Assembly (NCBI GenBank): GCA_002688875.1
Contig: NZDU01000037.1
Coordinates: 1 to 8,982, forward strand
Reading direction: 5' to 3'
Length of the DNA stretch: 8,982 bases
Source: Candidatus Pacearchaeota archaeon
GTDB taxonomy: Archaea > Nanobdellota > Nanobdellia > Pacearchaeales > GW2011-AR1
The notes under the pieces are model-generated. The model was not told the origin of the DNA. It saw nothing but the letters and a program-made list of their open reading frames with translations, and ran no database searches. Made by a program: the position numbers and the translations under genes. Positions 5,608 to 8,982 of this stretch are shown in pieces. Every line of letters starts with the position of its first letter. Within the stretch, counting starts at the first letter, position 1.

Positions 5608-6262
5608 TCTTTTCTCCTGCAGGTGATGGTATATCGCCAAAACGTTCATCACACATTTGTTTTAATAGTTTAGCACCCTTTTGACATTCTGCCAACCAAT
5701 CGTCCATATCGTCTTTATATCGTTGGACTTTGGTAAGATACTTGTAACATTTAAAGTTAACTTTCATTTCTTTGCACATTTTGGCGATAGCATAAGAAGT
5801 GGTATCAAATGCATCCCCAGAAATATTTCCATATGTTCCATCAGTTGATGGTGTTGGTACATAATCCATAGTAGATATAACAATACTTCTATCATTACCT
5901 AACACACCTTCAATATTATCTTCTGGTGTTTCGTATTCATCATATCCTAATAATGTGTGATTCATATCTGCTTGAATTACTTTTGTTGCTTCATGAAAGC
6001 CAGTAAGATCGTTAATTGATGTTGCTAATGAGTAATGACATAAGAAAGCAGGTAGTTTATTATTAACCATTGTATAAACTTGTATTGCTAAAAATGATAC
6101 ATTAGTGGCATTTATTTTGCCAGGACCAGTATGTTTAAACCAATTCATACCGTCAGTTTCTTCTTTGTATGTTGCTAACCAAATTCCATTTTTGATTGAT
6201 GGTTTTTTTGTTTCTATTTTTGTTTTGCTTATTTTTATGTCTTGTTCTTTGACTGTTTCCAT
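5600..6262 (-). CDS. Unknown protein, 220 aa
   Basis: I do not recognise this protein. The first 25 residues are lysine- and glutamate-rich and probably flexible. The middle contains NGIWLATY (25-32), a mixed alpha/beta stretch with LPAFLCHYSLATS, and acidic segments (for example DEYETPEDNIEG). The C-terminal quarter is helical and carries spaced cysteines (in AKMCKEM, FKCYKY, LAECQK and KQMCDE) without a standard zinc spacing. There is no membrane segment. Its ATG overlaps the zinc-finger gene stop as TAATG and is preceded by AGGA about nine bases upstream, so the start is well supported. The HIT gene begins inside its 3' end. Its position implies a role in early or middle phage functions, but nothing more can be read from the sequence. 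Confidence 0.78.
   Translation of the reverse strand: METVKEQDIKISKTKIETKKPSIKNGIWLATYKEETDGMNWFKHTGPGKINATNVSFLAIQVYTMVNNKLPAFLCHYSLATSINDLTGFHEATKVIQADMNHTLLGYDEYETPEDNIEGVLGNDRSIVISTMDYVPTPSTDGTYGNISGDAFDTTSYAIAKMCKEMKVNFKCYKYLTKVQRYKDDMDDWLAECQKGAKLLKQMCDERFGDIPSPAGEKNE
5614..5618 (-). promoter_or_regulatory. Strong ribosome binding site for the HIT gene
   Basis: On the minus strand AGGAG (5618-5614) lies six bases before the ATG at 5607. It is the best Shine-Dalgarno sequence in the run and decides the HIT start over an upstream in-frame ATG at 5652. It lies inside the last codons of the upstream gene. Confidence 0.7.
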
Positions 6263-6936
6263 TATTCTATTCCTGCTGTTTTCAAAACATCTTTTGCAAA
6301 ATCTACATCCAATTGCTTTTGTTTAAACAATTTTTTCCACCATGGTGGATTAATTACTGTTTCTATTAAATTAATTTGTTCATCATTCATGTCTTCTAAC
6401 ATTTTTTGTCCACTTTTGCAATTATATATTGCCCATGGAGATATCTTACCTGCATTAATCATCTCAACTGCTTTGTTCATATTAACATAGTAAAAGAAAT
6501 GATTCCATTCTGCCTTTTGTTCTTCACCCCATTCTTGCATAAACTTTACTGTTCTTTCTAATGCTGGTTCAACTGGTTCCGTTAATAATTTACTTTTAAG
6601 ATACAAATCATAAGTTGCTTCAAAGCACCATTCATCTATTTTAATTCTTTGAGTTATTAACCAATCAATATATGTGTCTGCTTCTATTATTATTCTACTA
6701 ATAACATAACGACCAAATTTTACAAATGCAATATAGTAAGGTGATTTTGAAAAACTTAAATAAGTTTTATCTTTAGTGGCCCCTTGTGCTAGTTGAAAAA
6801 ATCTATTGTATGCTAAAAAGCCAACCTGCACACCTTTTTCATCTTGTTGTAAATGTCTACGTTTTTGTTCACATACATGAACTATGAGTGTTTTTTCACG
6901 TGTAAATTCTTTACCACAATGTTCACATTCATACAT
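6262..6936 (-). CDS. Zinc-finger protein (C2HC type), 224 aa
   Basis: From the ATG at 6936 the protein opens with a single zinc finger: C4, C7, H20 and C22 in MYECEHCGKEF and TLIVHVCE. That is a C-x2-C-x12-H-x-C pattern close to a C2H2 finger. A basic stretch (EQKRRH) follows, then a roughly 190-residue alpha-rich domain with FIKSPYY-like SFSKSPYYIAFVKFG and SPWAIYNC motifs and a C-terminal helix. This start lies one base after the upstream stop (TAATATG). Starts at 6963 (ATG) or 6972 (TTG) would add 9 or 12 residues and overlap the upstream gene. The finger suggests nucleic-acid or protein binding; transcriptional control is possible but not shown. Single-finger proteins of this kind seem to recur in marine T4-like phages, from memory and unverified. 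Confidence 0.8.
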   Translation of the reverse strand: MYECEHCGKEFTREKTLIVHVCEQKRRHLQQDEKGVQVGFLAYNRFFQLAQGATKDKTYLSFSKSPYYIAFVKFGRYVISRIIIEADTYIDWLITQRIKIDEWCFEATYDLYLKSKLLTEPVEPALERTVKFMQEWGEEQKAEWNHFFYYVNMNKAVEMINAGKISPWAIYNCKSGQKMLEDMNDEQINLIETVINPPWWKKLFKQKQLDVDFAKDVLKTAGIE

Positions 6937-6937
6937 A

Positions 6938-7396
6938 TTATCTGAGTTTAATTTGCTTGTCATCTTGCCCAAAATCTTTTGCTAATTCTTTTAATTCTTT
7001 TTTATCATTAATTTCTGCTAGTGTTTCTATATCATCTAGTTTCATATTTTCATATAATTGTGTTAACAGTTTTTGTTTATCATTATTACCTGTTTTCTTT
7101 TTTGATCCTAACCATGGATGAAATTGACCTTGTTCAACACCACACATAGAAGTTAAAAGCCATGCTAATTTTTTATATTTAGATATGGTCCATAAATGTT
7201 TATTAACGCATTCATTAATAGTTTCAACGTAATGCTCTTGCATCCAAAGTGGTCCTTTTACAGATGCCATATATTTCATAAACAAGAATGGTGAGTATAA
7301 TTTTTGATCTTCTTCTGACATATTGTCATAAAAATTTTTATCACGCAAATCAGCGGCCTTCAAAGTTCTTTTTAAATCTAAAAATTTATTTGCCAA
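6938..7396 (-). CDS. Probable clamp-loader small subunit, gp62-like
   Basis: This 152-aa protein has the layout I associate with gp62-type clamp-loader subunits of marine T4-like phages. An N-terminal helix (FLDLKRTLKAAD) is followed by LYSPFLFMKYMASV near 33-46, an NKHLW segment, a lysine-rich FHPWLGSKKK stretch near 92-101, and a C-terminal helical region ending KDFGQDDKQIK. In T4, gp62 joins gp44 to load the gp45 sliding clamp. The similarity to T4 gp62 itself is faint, so this is a tentative call. The start is an unusual TTG at 7396 with AAAGG eight to ten bases upstream; no better ATG exists before the conserved N-terminus. It overlaps the upstream small ORF by 11 bases. No gp44 ATPase lies in the window, so the expected partner must be elsewhere. 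Confidence 0.75.
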   Translation of the reverse strand: MANKFLDLKRTLKAADLRDKNFYDNMSEEDQKLYSPFLFMKYMASVKGPLWMQEHYVETINECVNKHLWTISKYKKLAWLLTSMCGVEQGQFHPWLGSKKKTGNNDKQKLLTQLYENMKLDDIETLAEINDKKELKELAKDFGQDDKQIKLR

Positions 7397-7559
7397 ATCT
7401 TTTTACCTTTACACTACTACCTGGCTCTCTTTGATGGTATTCATCTCCGCCCATTCTTGATCGCACAACTTCTATTTTGCCACCTTTTTTTAAGAACTTT
7501 TTTACTTCTTTATCAATTAGTTCTTTATCTTTAGTTCTTGAATATTCTTCAGAGTTCAT
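7386..7559 (-). CDS. Small charged protein, 57 aa, unknown function
   Basis: The ORF encodes a lysine- and glutamate-rich peptide with the stretch EVKKFLKKGGKIEVVRSRMGGDE near residues 18-40 and a basic end (KVKRFGK). The FLxxGGKI pattern recalls small bacterial RNA-polymerase-associated proteins of the SutA kind and other short phage proteins, but the likeness is too short for an assignment. I chose the ATG at 7559, with GGGG four bases upstream. A GTG at 7577 in frame would add six residues and sits six bases after the previous stop, so the start is uncertain. The stop overlaps the gp62-like TTG start by 11 bases. Confidence 0.65.
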   Translation of the reverse strand: MNSEEYSRTKDKELIDKEVKKFLKKGGKIEVVRSRMGGDEYHQREPGSSVKVKRFGK

Positions 7560-7583
7560 TGATCCCCATTTCTTCACAACTGT

Positions 7584-8087
7584 TTACCACATCTTTCCAT
7601 AGTTGATAACTTCACATTGTTTTGATATTTCCTTAATGAAATACACACAATTTGGATTATCTGTATTAGACAATGGAGTACATAATAATTGACTAGGTTT
7701 AGTTTTTGGAAAATACCATTTAACTTCTGAGTACACATTAATAATATCAATCTTGGGCCATTCTACCAAATAAGTGCTGAGAGGATTAAAACTAAATGCG
7801 TGAAAATCTCTTGAGTTTAAACTTGTTATTGGTAGTACTTCAACATCACCTGCTTCATGATCACCTACTGCTACGCACCAATCTAATGGCATTTGTATTT
7901 TGTGTTTACCTATTTGTAATACAGCCACCGGAGCAGAAAATGATTCTAAGAACACTAATGGTACAAAATAAAAGTCTGGATTTTCAGTATCACTATTATC
8001 AAGTACTGAAAATCTCATATCCTCATCAATTTCATCTTGTAAACTGTTAATTGCCATTCCTTGATTTTCTACTGTTAATATTTGCAT
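7584..8087 (-). CDS. Conserved-looking unknown protein, 167 aa, next to uvsW
   Basis: The ATG at 8087 overlaps the uvsW stop as TAATG, with a purine-rich AGAAAGAGAA just upstream. A longer frame reaching 8195 lies inside uvsW and is rejected. The protein is acidic at the N-terminus (DEIDEDMRFSVLD), then has a beta-rich core with FYFVPLVFLESF, MPLDWCVAVGDHEAGDVEVLPITSL (85-109) and EVKWYFPK. There is no membrane segment, nucleotide-binding motif or metal cluster. I recall proteins of this appearance beside uvsW in marine T4-like phages with no known function, but could not check. Coupling to a recombination helicase hints at a DNA-transaction or late-switch role; that is inference only. Confidence 0.82.
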   Translation of the reverse strand: MQILTVENQGMAINSLQDEIDEDMRFSVLDNSDTENPDFYFVPLVFLESFSAPVAVLQIGKHKIQMPLDWCVAVGDHEAGDVEVLPITSLNSRDFHAFSFNPLSTYLVEWPKIDIINVYSEVKWYFPKTKPSQLLCTPLSNTDNPNCVYFIKEISKQCEVINYGKMW

Positions 8088-8982
8088 TAATTCTCTTTCT
8101 TTATTATAGTATAAGGGTATTGTGCTTCTTTGTAAAACTTTTTTCTGGCGGTAAGATGTCTTTTTGCAAATTTGGCTGTTGACGTAATATCCCAAATTTG
8201 TACAAATTCTTTGTCCTGTGCTTTTCGTATTCCTCTACCAATTGATTGTATTACTCGCACAAACGATTTACCAGGTTCAATTAATACTAAATTAAAAATT
8301 CTTGGAATGTTTATCCCCACTGATGCAACTCCATATGTAGCAATAATTATTTTATCTGCAGAAGTTTTGATGTCATCATAATGATCTTTTCTGTCATCAA
8401 CTTTTGTTTTGCCACTTATAAAAACTGCGTCAGCAATTAGTTCTTCAAGCAGTTCACCTGACTTAATAAGGTTAACCAAGACAAAAGTATTTCCAGAAAG
8501 TGCTATATTTTTAATTTCATTTGCTACAAATTTCATTCTTACTTTTGTTGTTGTTAGGTATTTTTGTTCTTCTAGGTATGTTTTGTATGCTACAAAGTCT
8601 TCTGTCTGTATAATGTTTACATGACAGTTTGCTAATATACCTTTGTCTTGCAGTTCAGAAGCACTTATTCTATGTTCTACTTGTCCTATGCTTACAGTTA
8701 ATGCTTTTTGATTATAGTCTTCTTTAGGTACAGTACCTGTTAGTCCCCAACGAATTGAACAATGAGCAAATGGACCTGTTAGTAATTGCTTTAATACATC
8801 TGCTTTAGCCATATGTACTTCATCAACTATTACACACCCTACGTCTTGTGCAAATTCATCTATAGTAGTATGAGCAACCCCATCTTTAGATGCTTTCATC
8901 AAATTATTTAATGATTGCCATGTGCAAATTGTATGTGTTCTATTTAATTGCTTTCTATCTCCAAAATATACGCCAACGTCTA
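8087..8982 (-). CDS. uvsW: UvsW-like superfamily 2 helicase, C-terminal part
   Basis: The reading frame is open to the right edge, so only the last 297 residues are seen (T4 UvsW is about 590 aa). UvsW unwinds branched DNA and R-loops, promotes branch migration, and helps switch T4 from origin- to recombination-dependent replication. Visible helicase motifs, numbered from the edge: ICTWQSL (18-24); the DEVH box (53-56) for ATP hydrolysis; LTGT (80-83), motif III; the second RecA-like domain with TFVLVNL near 165-171; GVASVGINIP near 217-226; and QSIGRGIRK (245-253), motif VI with the arginine finger. The C-terminal tail ends in a basic helix. It heads the visible part of the minus-strand operon. 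A TTG at 8902 is not a start: the coding frame and helicase-like residues continue upstream of it. Confidence 0.93.
   Translation of the reverse strand, partial: DVGVYFGDRKQLNRTHTICTWQSLNNLMKASKDGVAHTTIDEFAQDVGCVIVDEVHMAKADVLKQLLTGPFAHCSIRWGLTGTVPKEDYNQKALTVSIGQVEHRISASELQDKGILANCHVNIIQTEDFVAYKTYLEEQKYLTTTKVRMKFVANEIKNIALSGNTFVLVNLIKSGELLEELIADAVFISGKTKVDDRKDHYDDIKTSADKIIIATYGVASVGINIPRIFNLVLIEPGKSFVRVIQSIGRGIRKAQDKEFVQIWDITSTAKFAKRHLTARKKFYKEAQYPYTIIKKEN

Noticed and set aside
6105..6490. Plus-strand frames of 73 and 82 aa
   Set aside because: They are antisense to the 220-aa and zinc-finger genes, hydrophobic by composition, and have no start signals.
7796..8050. 84-aa plus-strand frame
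   Set aside because: It is antisense to the 167-aa gene, Leu/His-rich and without a ribosome binding site.
8103..8108. Minus-strand TATAAT before the 167-aa gene
   Set aside because: Seventeen bases upstream the sequence is AAAGAA, with no -35 likeness; it lies in the uvsW coding end and is probably chance.
8172..8624. Plus-strand frames of 69 and 71 aa
   Set aside because: They are antisense to the conserved helicase motifs of uvsW.

Overview
The window is very probably part of the genome of a T4-like marine myovirus, of the kind that infects AT-rich ocean bacteria such as SAR11 (pelagiphage-like). The T4 assignment rests on a UvsW-type helicase, a gp61-type primase with zinc-binding cysteines and a TOPRIM domain, a gp62-like clamp-loader candidate, and perfect T4-type late promoter octamers (TATAAATA). 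The DNA looks close to 30% G+C, genes are tightly packed, and no tRNA, insertion sequence or CRISPR array was seen. The host assignment is inference from base composition and gene style.

Layout. Positions 1-1508, minus strand: a small basic ORF (1365-1508), the gp61-like primase (302-1327), and the start of an FTR1-family iron permease (1-305, cut by the window edge). Positions 1600-2777, plus strand: a complete rubredoxin (1600-1764) coupled by ATGA to a 338-aa protein of unknown function. Positions 2772-3926, minus strand: a probable virion structural protein with a BppU-like N-terminal domain. Positions 3948-4322, plus strand: a 124-aa unknown protein. The last two genes diverge from a 21-bp gap, and each has a TATAAATA late promoter lying in the other's transcribed region. 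Positions 4296-8982, minus strand: one compact run of nine genes in transcription order: uvsW (5' end outside the window), a 167-aa unknown, a 57-63-aa basic protein, the gp62-like protein, a zinc-finger protein, a 220-aa unknown, a HIT-family protein, a small glycine-rich membrane protein, and a 190-aa protein that looks like a miniature bacterial DNA polymerase III alpha (DnaE) palm.

How they fit together. The minus-strand run looks like a replication and nucleotide-metabolism operon, with most start codons overlapping the previous stop (TAATG or ATGA), which suggests translational coupling. The structural gene and its divergent neighbour look like late genes. The most notable points are the mini-DnaE-like protein that keeps the three catalytic-aspartate positions in a 190-aa frame, the pairing of an iron permease with a rubredoxin (two iron-related host-like genes flanking a primase), and the nested divergent late promoters.
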